Source: Acetobacter cibinongensis
Lineage (GTDB): Bacteria > Pseudomonadota > Alphaproteobacteria > Acetobacterales > Acetobacteraceae
Assembly (NCBI RefSeq): GCF_000963925.1
Contig: NZ_BAMV01000017.1
Location: 124,001 to 188,000, forward strand
Direction of reading: 5' to 3'
Length of the DNA: 64,000 nt
In this document: positions 8,498-16,334 of the stretch, piece by piece
Layout: the number at the start of each line of letters is the position of its first letter
How positions within the stretch are numbered: the stretch's first letter is position 1
Made by a program: the position numbers and the translations under genes
The notes under the pieces: generated by a model
Database searches by the model: none
What the model was told of the DNA's origin: nothing
What the model saw: the letters and a program-made list of their open reading frames with translations, nothing else

Positions 8498-9576
8498 TAT
8501 TCTGTCTCCCTGACAGTTTTGACCAGCTCTTCTACATGTTCAACTGGTGTTTGTGGCAAGACGCCATGGCCAAGGTTAAAGACATGAGCACGGCCTTTAC
8601 CAGCATTCCTCACGCTTAACGCTTCACGCCGCATGGCTTCACCGCCAGACAGCACGGCAAGTGGGTCCAGATTGCCTTGCAGCCCAATATGCTCAGGGAT
8701 CAGTGTGCGCGCCAAAGACAGATCAGCCCCGGTATCAAGCGCTACAACATCAACCCCAGTTTCACGGGCGTATTCAGGCACAAGCATACCACCAAGACGC
8801 GGGAAACCGATAACACGCACTGTGGGGTGTTTCGCCTTGATCGTTTTTACAATTTGCCGTGTTGGCGCAATGACATGCTTGCGGAATTCAGAAGGCGGAA
8901 GCAGCCCTGCCCAGGAATCAAACAACATCACCGCTTCTGCGCCAGCTTCTATCTGGGCGCACAGGTAATCTGCTGTGGTTTCTGTCAACAAAGCCATGAG
9001 CTTATCAAACAAGGCTGGTTCTGAAAAAGCCATGTCGCGGGTTACGGCAAACTCTCGTGAGCTACCGCCATCAACCATGTAGCAGGCAACGGTAAAGGGA
9101 GAGCCGGTAAAACCAAGTAATGTTGTTGCGCCAGCCTTTGCGGCACCAATATTTTCTACACCATTTAATGTTTTGTGCAGGCGGCTGAGAGTTTCCAAAA
9201 CAGGTGCCGTTGCTTCGGCAATGCGGTTACGGTCAAGTTTTGCCAGGTCCTGCGCTGTGCGTATGGCACCCAAGACCGGGCCTTTCCCTTCTACAAATTC
9301 CAGTGACTGACCCATAGCCCAAGGCAGGATCAAGATATCTGAAAACAGAATGGCACCATCCATCCCGAACCGACGGATGGGTTGCAGTGTTAATTCTGTT
9401 GCAATGTCCGGTGTCATGCATCGTGTCAGAAAATCTGCCTTTGCACGCATGGCGCGGAATTCAGGCAAAAAACGTCCGGCCTGTCTCATCAACCACATCG
9501 GAGGGGGCCACAGGGCCTCACCATTCAGAGTTCTGAGAAGGCGTTTCGCGGAGGGGATGTGTGAGTTGCTGTTCAT
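8497..9576 (-). CDS. hemE: Uroporphyrinogen decarboxylase
   Basis: A 359-residue enzyme that removes four acetate carboxyls from uroporphyrinogen III to give coproporphyrinogen III. The N-terminal signature PPPMWLMRQAGRFLPEFR and the substrate-binding ILFSDILILPWAMG segment with its conserved aspartate are present, as are GFTGSPFTVACYMVDGG and the C-terminal GLQGNLDP and FNLGHGVLPQTP motifs. Length is normal (about 340-360). hemE is the first gene of the hemE-HAD-hemJ operon, and its promoter must lie within the origin-like intergenic region to its right. In Caulobacter and Rickettsia hemE flanks the chromosomal origin. Confidence 0.97.
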   Translation of the reverse strand: MNSNSHIPSAKRLLRTLNGEALWPPPMWLMRQAGRFLPEFRAMRAKADFLTRCMTPDIATELTLQPIRRFGMDGAILFSDILILPWAMGQSLEFVEGKGPVLGAIRTAQDLAKLDRNRIAEATAPVLETLSRLHKTLNGVENIGAAKAGATTLLGFTGSPFTVACYMVDGGSSREFAVTRDMAFSEPALFDKLMALLTETTADYLCAQIEAGAEAVMLFDSWAGLLPPSEFRKHVIAPTRQIVKTIKAKHPTVRVIGFPRLGGMLVPEYARETGVDVVALDTGADLSLARTLIPEHIGLQGNLDPLAVLSGGEAMRREALSVRNAGKGRAHVFNLGHGVLPQTPVEHVEELVKTVRETE

Positions 9577-9944
9577 GCTCAGCAGTCCTGCACGTCTTTT
9601 CCCACGCTGTCCACGCCCCCTTAAATATAAAATAAGAGATAGAAATGATTGTTGAGAGTAGTAGGTACTGTGGATGACGGGGTACCCAGCATTCCAAAAA
9701 TGTACCCCAGCTTTCCCACAGTGTGTACAGTTTACAGATGCTTGAGAAATAAGGTATTTTTCGACTTATCCAGAAAACTCCACAGAGAGGCTGTGTACAA
9801 CTCACCGGTTCATGAGTCTTGAGAGTTGTGCACGGTACTCGGTACGCCGTTGTCATGATCGCCGTACAATCCACATGTACCCCGGTACTCATGACAGTAC
9901 TCACAGCCCCTATTTTACGCAGTACCTGAAAGAGACTCGTAGCG
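9577..9944. other. Candidate chromosomal replication origin (oriC) between hemE and maf
   Basis: This 368-bp gap separates divergent hemE and maf. It contains DnaA-box-like sites: TGTGGATGA (9669-9677, the complement of TCATCCACA, one mismatch to TTATCCACA), TTATCCAGA (9766-9774, one mismatch), and weaker ones CAATCCACA (9867-9875), TGTGTACAA (9792-9800) and TTTCCCACA (9712-9720). An AT-rich patch at 9621-9650 (26 of 30 bases A/T) could be an unwinding element and includes TTAA-N7-ATAA, one base off the CtrA consensus. TTGAGAGT occurs twice (9652-9659, 9819-9826). GTAC occurs 12 times in the gap and twice more at the start of maf. GANTC occurs at 9814 and 9934. Genes to the left are mostly minus-strand and to the right mostly plus-strand, as expected around an origin. 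Confidence 0.65.
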
Positions 9945-10577
9945 ATGACAGATTTAGTACTGAAACCGACTCCATTACAGAACAGTGATTCGTTGCTAGT
10001 ACTAGCGAGCGGATCTGTTACAAGAAGACATCTGCTGAATAGTGCAGGGCTTTCCTGTTCTGTCATGCCTCCAGACCTAGATGAAACCGAGCTTAAACAA
10101 AAAGGCAGTGCAGAAGGGTGGAGTGCAGCAGAAATTGCCCTCCGGCTGGCTGAAGCAAAAGCGCTGGCTGTGCAGAAGCCAGACGCCTTTGTTATTGGCG
10201 CAGACCAGGTGCTGTCCTGCAACGGGACGCTTTATGACAAACCTGCATCCATCAACGCGGCGCGGCAGCAACTTGAAGCTTTGAGGGGGCAGACACATAC
10301 GCTGCATACAGCAGTGGTTGTGTGCCATCAGGGACAAGTGGTCTGGCATCATGTGGCAGAGCCAAAACTGACCATGCGTGCCTTCTCATCCCTATTTCTG
10401 GAAGCCTATCTGGCGGAAGAAGGGACACGGTGCCTCTCTTCCGTAGGCGCTTACCGGGTAGAGGGGCCGGGGCTGCATTTGTTTGAACGCATTGAAGGCG
10501 AGTATGCTGCTATTCTTGGCTTGCCGCTTTTCCCGCTCCTGCACGCTTTGCGGGACAGAGGGGTCATACTTTCCTGA
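9945..10577 (+). CDS. maf: Maf-family nucleoside triphosphate pyrophosphatase
   Basis: A 210-residue Maf/YhdE-type house-cleaning pyrophosphatase, expected to hydrolyse non-canonical or excess nucleoside triphosphates to monophosphates. The N-terminal LVLASGSVTRRHLL matches the SxSxRR phosphate-binding loop. The DLDET segment follows, and FVIGADQVL carries the conserved catalytic aspartate; YDKPAS and SSVGAYRVEGPG are further family blocks. The C-terminus (IEGEYAAILGLPLFPLLHALRDRG) is typical. The ATG at 9945 has only a weak upstream purine run. In many alphaproteobacteria maf sits next to the origin with aroE, coaE and dnaQ behind it; here tRNA-Ala and an exporter follow instead. Confidence 0.9.
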   Translation: MTDLVLKPTPLQNSDSLLVLASGSVTRRHLLNSAGLSCSVMPPDLDETELKQKGSAEGWSAAEIALRLAEAKALAVQKPDAFVIGADQVLSCNGTLYDKPASINAARQQLEALRGQTHTLHTAVVVCHQGQVVWHHVAEPKLTMRAFSSLFLEAYLAEEGTRCLSSVGAYRVEGPGLHLFERIEGEYAAILGLPLFPLLHALRDRGVILS

Positions 10578-10661
10578 AAAAAGGGGCTTGCAAGCTGTCA
10601 CAACGCCTTGTATTAGCGAGCACACGCACATCATACCCAAGGATGTTGCCTGAAACAGTGT

Positions 10662-10737
<76 letters not shown>

Positions 10738-10999
10738 GTTTTCTTCTCTCATAAAATATATTTCTTATTAGAAATCCAAAGTCTCAAGCTTTGTCATGCT
10801 TGCGTGTTGCACCCTGCCAGCAGCTTTTAGCCTCAGGATACCGTCCCAAAATATCCCTCCCCACCCTGTTCAAAATTTATCAGGGGGGATGGAGCGTGTG
10901 TGGTATGCGCCACCTGTTTGCACGGAAAGTCTGGACAAGGTGGGGTGAACTAACCCAAGAGCAGGGTAGATTTTCCTTTTTTCACATCAGGTCTGTTGC

Positions 11000-12241
11000 A
11001 TGACGCCTTCTTCCTCCTCCCATGCACCACCGGCTCGTCAGTTTTCAGCTTGGCATATTGTGCTGTTGGGTTTGGTTACCGGTATTGGTCCGCTTGCAAC
11101 GGATATGTACCTGCCTGCTTTCCCGGAAGTGGAGCAGGATCTGGGTGGCGGTCCCGGCTCTGCCCAGTTTACGCTGGCTGCGTGGTTTCTTGGGCTGGCC
11201 TTTGGCCAGTTTTCCCAAGGCCCCTTATCTGACCGGTTTGGACGGCGTGCCCCTCTTGTAGTGGGGCTGGCTATTTTTGCCGTGGCATCCGCTGGGTGTG
11301 CTGTTGTGCAGGACTATCACCTGTTCTGCCTCTGCCGTTTTCTGGGAGCTGTTGGGGGGTCTGCCTCTGCCGTTGTCCCTCGGGCTATTGTACGTGATGT
11401 GGCAACCGGCAAGAAAGGGGCGCGCATTATGTCCCAATTGACGCTGGTTTTTGGCGTAATGCCCGTACTTGCCCCAAGCTTTGGCAGTATTGTGCTGAAA
11501 TTTGGGAACTGGCGGTGGATTTTCTGGGTTGGCGCACTGTATGGTGTGCTGGCAATTCTGGGCATTCTCCTCACCCTGCCGGATACACTGGCTAGGGAAC
11601 GCAGAATACCCTTCTCTCCAACCCGTATTGCTGCGCGCTATCTTGTCATTTTGCAGGAGCCAGTGTTCCGGGCAAATGCGCTTATTGCGACCTTTTCAAC
11701 ATTCGTCATGTTTGCTTACTTGGGAAGTGCTCCTGTCTTGTTTGAACAGGTGCTCCATTTCTCCTCAGCGCAATTTGGTCTGTTTTTTGGGGTGAATGCA
11801 GCGGCGTTTATTCTTGGCACGCAGATCAATGGTAAGCTGGTGCATAAAGTTGCCATGCCTGCATTGCTGGAAGGTGCCTTGCTCTGGGCGTTGGTCATTG
11901 GCGCTGTGTTCGTTGTACTGGCCTGTATAGGGGTTGCGGGCGAGCATCATCCCATCCTGACCTGTGCGCTTATTACCAGTATCACAGGTGCGCTTGGCTT
12001 TATTGGCCCTAATGCAACTGTCATGTCTTTCTACCATCATGGTCACCATGCCGGGAGCGCATCAGCCATGTTGGGAACCTTACAGTTTAGTATTGGTTCA
12101 CTCAGCAGTGTGCTGGTGGGGCTATTGCCAGGTGGGAGCGCCATCCCCACGGCACTGGGCATGATGGCAGGTATTCTTGGTATGGCAGTGGCTGACGGTA
12201 TGCGCCGCTTTGCCCCGCCAATAGGGGCGGAGGACGACTAA
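11000..12241 (+). CDS. Bcr/CflA-family multidrug efflux MFS transporter
   Basis: A 413-residue inner-membrane protein with about twelve hydrophobic helices. The first helix and loop GIGPLATDMYLPAFPEV are diagnostic of the Bcr/CflA drug-resistance group (DHA1). MFS motif A follows as GPLSDRFGRRAPLV, and motif C-like GGSASAVVPRAIVRD occurs in helix 4-5. Characterised relatives export bicyclomycin, chloramphenicol, sulfonamides or cysteine by proton antiport; the substrate here is unknown. The 262 bases upstream (10738-10999, after tRNA-Ala) hold its promoter and nothing else I recognise. The amidohydrolase gene starts 33 bases after its stop, so the two may share a transcript. Confidence 0.88.
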   Translation: MTPSSSSHAPPARQFSAWHIVLLGLVTGIGPLATDMYLPAFPEVEQDLGGGPGSAQFTLAAWFLGLAFGQFSQGPLSDRFGRRAPLVVGLAIFAVASAGCAVVQDYHLFCLCRFLGAVGGSASAVVPRAIVRDVATGKKGARIMSQLTLVFGVMPVLAPSFGSIVLKFGNWRWIFWVGALYGVLAILGILLTLPDTLARERRIPFSPTRIAARYLVILQEPVFRANALIATFSTFVMFAYLGSAPVLFEQVLHFSSAQFGLFFGVNAAAFILGTQINGKLVHKVAMPALLEGALLWALVIGAVFVVLACIGVAGEHHPILTCALITSITGALGFIGPNATVMSFYHHGHHAGSASAMLGTLQFSIGSLSSVLVGLLPGGSAIPTALGMMAGILGMAVADGMRRFAPPIGAEDD

Positions 12242-12274
12242 GCCCTGTTCTGAGCACAAAGGTGATAAGGCAGA

Positions 12275-13696
12275 ATGAAACGTAAAAACGGTTTTCTCAG
12301 TCCCATGCCCTGCAAAGGACATGCCTTTTCCCTACTGGCGGGTGTTTGCCTGACGGTATGGTGCGCAGGGGTAACCCACGCAGCACCATCGGACACTACT
12401 CTGCTTGAGCATGTGCAAGTTTTTGATGGATCATCCCTTACAGAGCAGCCTGAAAGGGATGTGCTGATCCAGAACGGTGTTATTCGCGCTGTTGGTAAAA
12501 GCGGCACAGTGTCCGTGCCTAAAGGGGCACGCCATACTGATCTGAGCGGGAAAACGCTTATCCCCGGCCTTATTTCTGACCACAGCCATGTAGGCGTGGT
12601 GTCCGGCACACAGGTTGGGTCTGCCAACTTCACCGCTCCCATCATTCAGGCTGCTTTAGGGCAATATGCACGGTATGGCGTGACAACGGTTACGGCGCTG
12701 GGGCTGACCAAGTCTCCTTTGTTTGACCAACTCCGCCAGCAGCAACATCAGAATACACAGGGGGCCGACCTGTTTGGCGTGGACCAAGGGATAGGCACCC
12801 CCGGAGGGATGCCGCCTGAAGGTATGGTCAAAGTCGGGAAGGACCAGATCTTCAGGCCTGCCACGGCAGAAGAAGGCCGACAGGCTGTCCAGAAGATGGC
12901 GGCTGAGGGCACGGACCTCGTCAAGCTTTGGATTGATGATTTCAAGAATGGCGTATCGTCCGCCAAACCATTGCCTGTCATGAAACCTGAGGTCTGGCAG
13001 GCAGTCATACAGGAAGCTCACGCCCGGCATTTGCGGGTTGCTGTTCATATTCATGATCTGCGCTACGCCAAGCGGTTGGTCGCGGATGGAGCAGATATTA
13101 TTGCTCACGGTGTCAGAGATGAACCTGTGGATGGTGAGTTCATAACCCTCATGAAGTCTCATTCTGCCTGGTATGTACCTACTATCAGCCTGGATGAAGC
13201 GACTTATCTGTTTGCGGAACAGCCAGCCCTGCTGCAGGACCCGGTTTTAAAACCAGCTTTGAGTGAAGACCTTATCCGGCAGATTTCTGACCCCGCCTGG
13301 CAGGAAAAAACCCGTACAGCGCCTTTGGATGCGGCATCGCACAAAGCTGTAGCCATGAACCAGCAGAACCTTTTGGCTCTGTATAAAGCGGGTGTGAATA
13401 TAGGGTTTGGCACGGACTCAGGTGCGGCACCGGTCCGTTTGCCCGGTTTTGCTGAGCACAGAGAACTCCGCCTGCTGGTAGAAGCCGGTTTGACCCCGCT
13501 GCAAGCCCTCCGGCTGGCAACCAGTCAGGCCGCGGCATTGCTGGGCCTGTCCGACCGAGGCATGATTGCACCTGGCAAACGGGCTGACTTTGTCGTGTTG
13601 GAGGCAGATCCCGCACAGAATATTGCGGCAGTAGACCAGATTGCTGCGGTCTGGCGGGGTGGCGTTAAAACGGAAGGACCGCTCGTTCCACGATAA
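12275..13696 (+). CDS. Secreted amidohydrolase-family protein (imidazolonepropionase-like)
   Basis: A 473-residue protein with an N-terminal export signal (basic start, hydrophobic LLAGVCLTVWCAGVTHA, cleavage near residue 37). The metal-dependent hydrolase fold is visible: HSH at 103-105 in GLISDHSHVG replaces the usual HxH pair, a lysine suitable for carboxylation lies in TDLVKLWIDDF, histidines in AVHIHD and IIAHGV follow, and FGTDSG supplies the catalytic aspartate. The C-terminus has the RADFVVLEADP strand that closes the beta-sandwich. Periplasmic relatives act on cyclic amides or dipeptides (prolidase-like), but the substrate cannot be deduced. AAGG lies about 6 bases before the ATG. 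The gene converges with the lipoprotein gene. Confidence 0.87.
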   Translation: MKRKNGFLSPMPCKGHAFSLLAGVCLTVWCAGVTHAAPSDTTLLEHVQVFDGSSLTEQPERDVLIQNGVIRAVGKSGTVSVPKGARHTDLSGKTLIPGLISDHSHVGVVSGTQVGSANFTAPIIQAALGQYARYGVTTVTALGLTKSPLFDQLRQQQHQNTQGADLFGVDQGIGTPGGMPPEGMVKVGKDQIFRPATAEEGRQAVQKMAAEGTDLVKLWIDDFKNGVSSAKPLPVMKPEVWQAVIQEAHARHLRVAVHIHDLRYAKRLVADGADIIAHGVRDEPVDGEFITLMKSHSAWYVPTISLDEATYLFAEQPALLQDPVLKPALSEDLIRQISDPAWQEKTRTAPLDAASHKAVAMNQQNLLALYKAGVNIGFGTDSGAAPVRLPGFAEHRELRLLVEAGLTPLQALRLATSQAAALLGLSDRGMIAPGKRADFVVLEADPAQNIAAVDQIAAVWRGGVKTEGPLVPR

Positions 13697-13709
13697 TACG
13701 GTGCATTAC

Positions 13710-13748
13710 TCTGGCAGATACCGGGAACAGTCTCTGCCAGACGGTTTT
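13710..13748. terminator. Probable terminator between the amidohydrolase and the lipoprotein gene
   Basis: An inverted repeat TCTGGCAGA (13710-13718) with TCTGCCAGA (13733-13741), followed on the plus strand by CGGTTTTAT, lies between two convergent stop codons. Confidence 0.6.
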
Positions 13749-14181
13749 ATTGTGGAGACTGTGGCGTGGTCTGCGGTGCTTTGCCGTATATGGGCTGTGC
13801 TTGTGGAATAACCATATGACCATCGCCAGACTCAAGCGGGCCAGATGTTGCGTTGGACGGCATGAGTGCTTCAAACCGGTCTTCAGGACGGTTTGATGGC
13901 TCAGGCGGTTTCTGACCATTTGCCGCAGCCAGATCTTCGCGGTCCTGCGCCTCCTTGGAGCGGCGTGCTTCTGCTGGAGCAGCTTCCGGAATAAAGCGGC
14001 CAGGCCGTTCTGGGGGCAGGTCTATGTTTTCACCTTCAATTTCCCGGTGGCATCCCGTCAGGCACGGGATGCAGGAAAGCAGGGCAAGCCCAAGGCAGAG
14101 TGTTACAGGTGAGCGGCGCCAAATCCCGCGCGGCCGGAACCGAACAGGAACAGTTTGGGTGCAGGGGGAGTGATGGATCAC
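13747..14181 (-). CDS. Putative lipoprotein, unknown function
   Basis: An open frame of about 144 codons whose N-terminal part contains a hydrophobic segment ending in the lipobox LTGC (with SCIPC just before it). The mature protein would begin at that Cys and be anchored in the membrane. The rest is hydrophilic, rich in Pro, Glu and Ala, with no recognisable domain. The start is uncertain: a GTG at 14181 and a TTG at 14187 are both possible, and neither has a strong ribosome-binding site. It is the last gene of the minus-strand group with the thioredoxin-TPR, LON-domain and Trm112-like genes, 25 bases after the Trm112-like stop. It is probably a lineage-specific envelope protein. Confidence 0.6.
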   Translation of the reverse strand: MIHHSPCTQTVPVRFRPRGIWRRSPVTLCLGLALLSCIPCLTGCHREIEGENIDLPPERPGRFIPEAAPAEARRSKEAQDREDLAAANGQKPPEPSNRPEDRFEALMPSNATSGPLESGDGHMVIPQAQPIYGKAPQTTPQSPQ

Positions 14182-14205
14182 GAGCAAGCTACACCCAGTC
14201 CTGTA

Positions 14206-14400
14206 TCAGCCTTCCAGGTGGCGGGCTTCTTCTGGCAGCATAACAGGAATGCCGTCACGAATGGGGAAAGCAAGCCCGGCCTGCTGGCTGACCAGTTCAT
14301 TTGTCTCGGCATTATAGGTCAGTGGCCCTTTGGTTACGGGGCAGACCAGCAGAGACAGCAGGCGGGGGTCAAGCGGGGCGTGGGTATGGGCACCGGACAT
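14206..14400 (-). CDS. Trm112-like zinc-ribbon-type small protein (UPF0434)
   Basis: A 64-residue protein of the Trm112/UPF0434 family. [14 protein letters not shown] near residues 15-28 and the [16 protein letters not shown] block at the C-terminus are typical. Eukaryotic Trm112 activates methyltransferases; the bacterial role is not established. Only one cysteine of the possible zinc pair is present (VCPVTKGPL, where many homologues have CPxCK), so zinc binding is doubtful, as in other alphaproteobacterial members. It lies between the LON-domain gene and the lipoprotein gene on the same strand. Confidence 0.85.
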   Translation of the reverse strand: MSGAHTHAPLDPRLLSLLVCPVTKGPLTYNAETNELVSQQAGLAFPIRDGIPVMLPEEARHLEG

Positions 14401-14425
14401 ATAAAGAGCATTCCTACAAAATCAT

Positions 14426-15136
14426 TTACGAAGGCGGACCATTATCTTCCGGCCCGGCCAGATCAAGCAACATCTGTAGCACACGCACACGCTCTGTTAA
14501 GGTGGCTGCATCAAGCAATGCCTGTTTTTCTGCCGGAGGGAAAGGACAGATCATGGGAAGGGTGACAAGCAGAATGTCATCTCCCATCTGTTCAATGACC
14601 GACCAGCGGGCATTAAGGCCTTTCTGCCGAAAATAGCGGCGCAGGGCCTCCAGCAGCTTTTGCCGGTCAAATGGGGCGGACGGCAGTTCAGACAAATCTG
14701 CCGCGAAGGAAGAGACATCCACGCGGGCATGGCGATACCCCCTGTCTATTTCTGTCTCACGCAAAAGCCTGAAGCGGGCAATGCCGGTCAGGGTCACGGC
14801 ATAAGTGCCATCACTGCGTTCTGTGAAGGAGGTGATACGGCCCACACACCCGATTTTGTAGAGAGGCGGGGTGGCCTCTGGCGTTTCCTCATCTTCTTCC
14901 CGCCAGACAGGCTGGATCATGCCAACAAGCCGGTGGGAGGCCAGAGCATCTTCCATCAAGGCAATATAGCGCGGCTCGAATATATTGAGCGGGAGCTTCC
15001 CTCCCGGTAGCAGCAATACGCCACTGAGCGGGAACAGGCCCAGCTCAATAGGCATATCTGCCAGAGTAAGGTCACAGACCCGCGGAATATGCCGCGGGAT
15101 ATCTGTCACGTCATCTTGGGGGAGGTAGGATGCCAA
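14426..15136 (-). CDS. LON-peptidase substrate-binding domain protein
   Basis: A 236-residue protein consisting of the Lon N-terminal (PUA-like) domain only. Recognisable are LGLFPLSGVLLLPGGKLPLNIFEPRY, then GMIQP and YKIGCVGRI, and the ARFRLL strand. It lacks ATPase and Ser-Lys protease domains, so it is not Lon itself. Such stand-alone proteins are widespread beside thioredoxin/YbbN genes in alphaproteobacteria, as here (the CnoX-like gene ends 9 bases upstream), and may bind unfolded polypeptides. That pairing suggests a joint role in protein quality control; this is inference. Confidence 0.88.
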   Translation of the reverse strand: MASYLPQDDVTDIPRHIPRVCDLTLADMPIELGLFPLSGVLLLPGGKLPLNIFEPRYIALMEDALASHRLVGMIQPVWREEDEETPEATPPLYKIGCVGRITSFTERSDGTYAVTLTGIARFRLLRETEIDRGYRHARVDVSSFAADLSELPSAPFDRQKLLEALRRYFRQKGLNARWSVIEQMGDDILLVTLPMICPFPPAEKQALLDAATLTERVRVLQMLLDLAGPEDNGPPS

Positions 15137-15145
15137 AATTATAGA

Positions 15146-16102
15146 TCAGGAAAAGAGCAGGGAAGACAGCTTGCGGCGTGCTGCAAGCGTTGCCGGGTCC
15201 ATATGGCCCCAAGCTTCAAAAAAGCGCAGAAGCTGCTGGCGCGCGGCCCCATTGTTCCATGTCAGGTCAGCCTTGATAACGCTGAGGAGCTCATCTGCCG
15301 CTTCCATCCGTTTGTTGGCCGCGTTAAGGGCTGTCGCAAGTTCACATCGGGCTTCGTAATCATCCGGGTTGGCGGCAAGGCGGGCTCGCACGCCTTCCAT
15401 TTCCTGCGCGGCTTTTCTGCCTTCTTTTTTCAGCTCCAGTGCGGCACGGGCGCCAACAACATCCGGGGCCTCGGTAATTTTGGCGGGTACATCCGCCAGG
15501 GCAGCCGTGGCGGCTTCCTCATCATCCAGCGCCAGTAGGGCGCGCACCAAGCCGCCCCATGCCTTGGGGTTTTCGGGCTCTTCCCCAATAACGGCAGAAT
15601 AGAGTTCTGCGGCTCGGTCCGGCTGGTCGGTTTCCAACGCAACATCCGCTTCAGCCAGAAGTTCGGTTGCGGGTAAGGTGCCGCCACCAGCAGCTTTTAG
15701 AACACCTTCAACAAATTTCTTGATTTCACTTTCCGGCAATGCCCCCTGAAACAGATCAAGGATCTGCCCCTTCCAGAATGCTGCAACCATGGGGATGGAC
15801 TGAAGCGGCAACCCAACCTGCGAGAGCTGGGCTGCAAGAGCGCGGTTGGCATCAATATCAAGCTTGACCAGACGCACACGGCCTTTGGCTGCGGTTACAA
15901 CCTTTTCCAGCACCGGGGCCAGTTGTTTGCAGGGGCCACACCAGTCCGCCCAGAAATCCACCAGAACAGGAACCGTACGGCTGGCCTCAATCACATCCTG
16001 CATGAATGTGGCCTGAGACCCTTCTGAAATAACAGGGGCAGACCCTTGCCCTGTTGCACCGTTCTGTGTCTCAGGACGTGGCTGGCCGATAATATGGTCC
16101 AT
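15146..16102 (-). CDS. cnoX: CnoX/YbbN-like thioredoxin-TPR chaperedoxin
   Basis: A 318-residue protein with an N-terminal thioredoxin domain (about residues 25-135) and a C-terminal helical tetratricopeptide part (about 145-315). The active site is WCGPC with Cys55 and Cys58, so unlike the E. coli protein (SxxC) it can act as a redox thioredoxin. In Caulobacter a CxxC form also exists. The family holds unfolding substrates under oxidative stress and passes them to GroEL or DnaK. It is the first gene of the four-gene minus-strand group; its promoter shares the 232-base gap (16103-16334) with uvrA. Confidence 0.88.
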   Translation of the reverse strand: MDHIIGQPRPETQNGATGQGSAPVISEGSQATFMQDVIEASRTVPVLVDFWADWCGPCKQLAPVLEKVVTAAKGRVRLVKLDIDANRALAAQLSQVGLPLQSIPMVAAFWKGQILDLFQGALPESEIKKFVEGVLKAAGGGTLPATELLAEADVALETDQPDRAAELYSAVIGEEPENPKAWGGLVRALLALDDEEAATAALADVPAKITEAPDVVGARAALELKKEGRKAAQEMEGVRARLAANPDDYEARCELATALNAANKRMEAADELLSVIKADLTWNNGAARQQLLRFFEAWGHMDPATLAARRKLSSLLFS

Positions 16103-16334
16103 CTGGTGTCTTCCTTACTCAAAACAGTGGGGAGTTTTTGTGCAACCGCTCCCCGTTTTGCGGCGTTTGCCGCCCTTGTTGTCCTAGATGGTCAATGAAA
16201 GGCGTGGGTGCAATGGGAATTCCGACGCAACATGCCCATATAGCTTATTAAGTATGCCTGACAGCATTCCATACCCTTTGGAGAAGCGCTAGAACAGGTA
16301 GTAGGACAAAACAGGAACGGCAGCGAAAATTCTG

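Noticed and set aside
9518-10222. 234-codon minus-strand frame spanning the hemE-maf gap
   Set aside because: It overlaps both hemE and maf, reads antisense to maf, has no family resemblance and runs through origin-like sequence.
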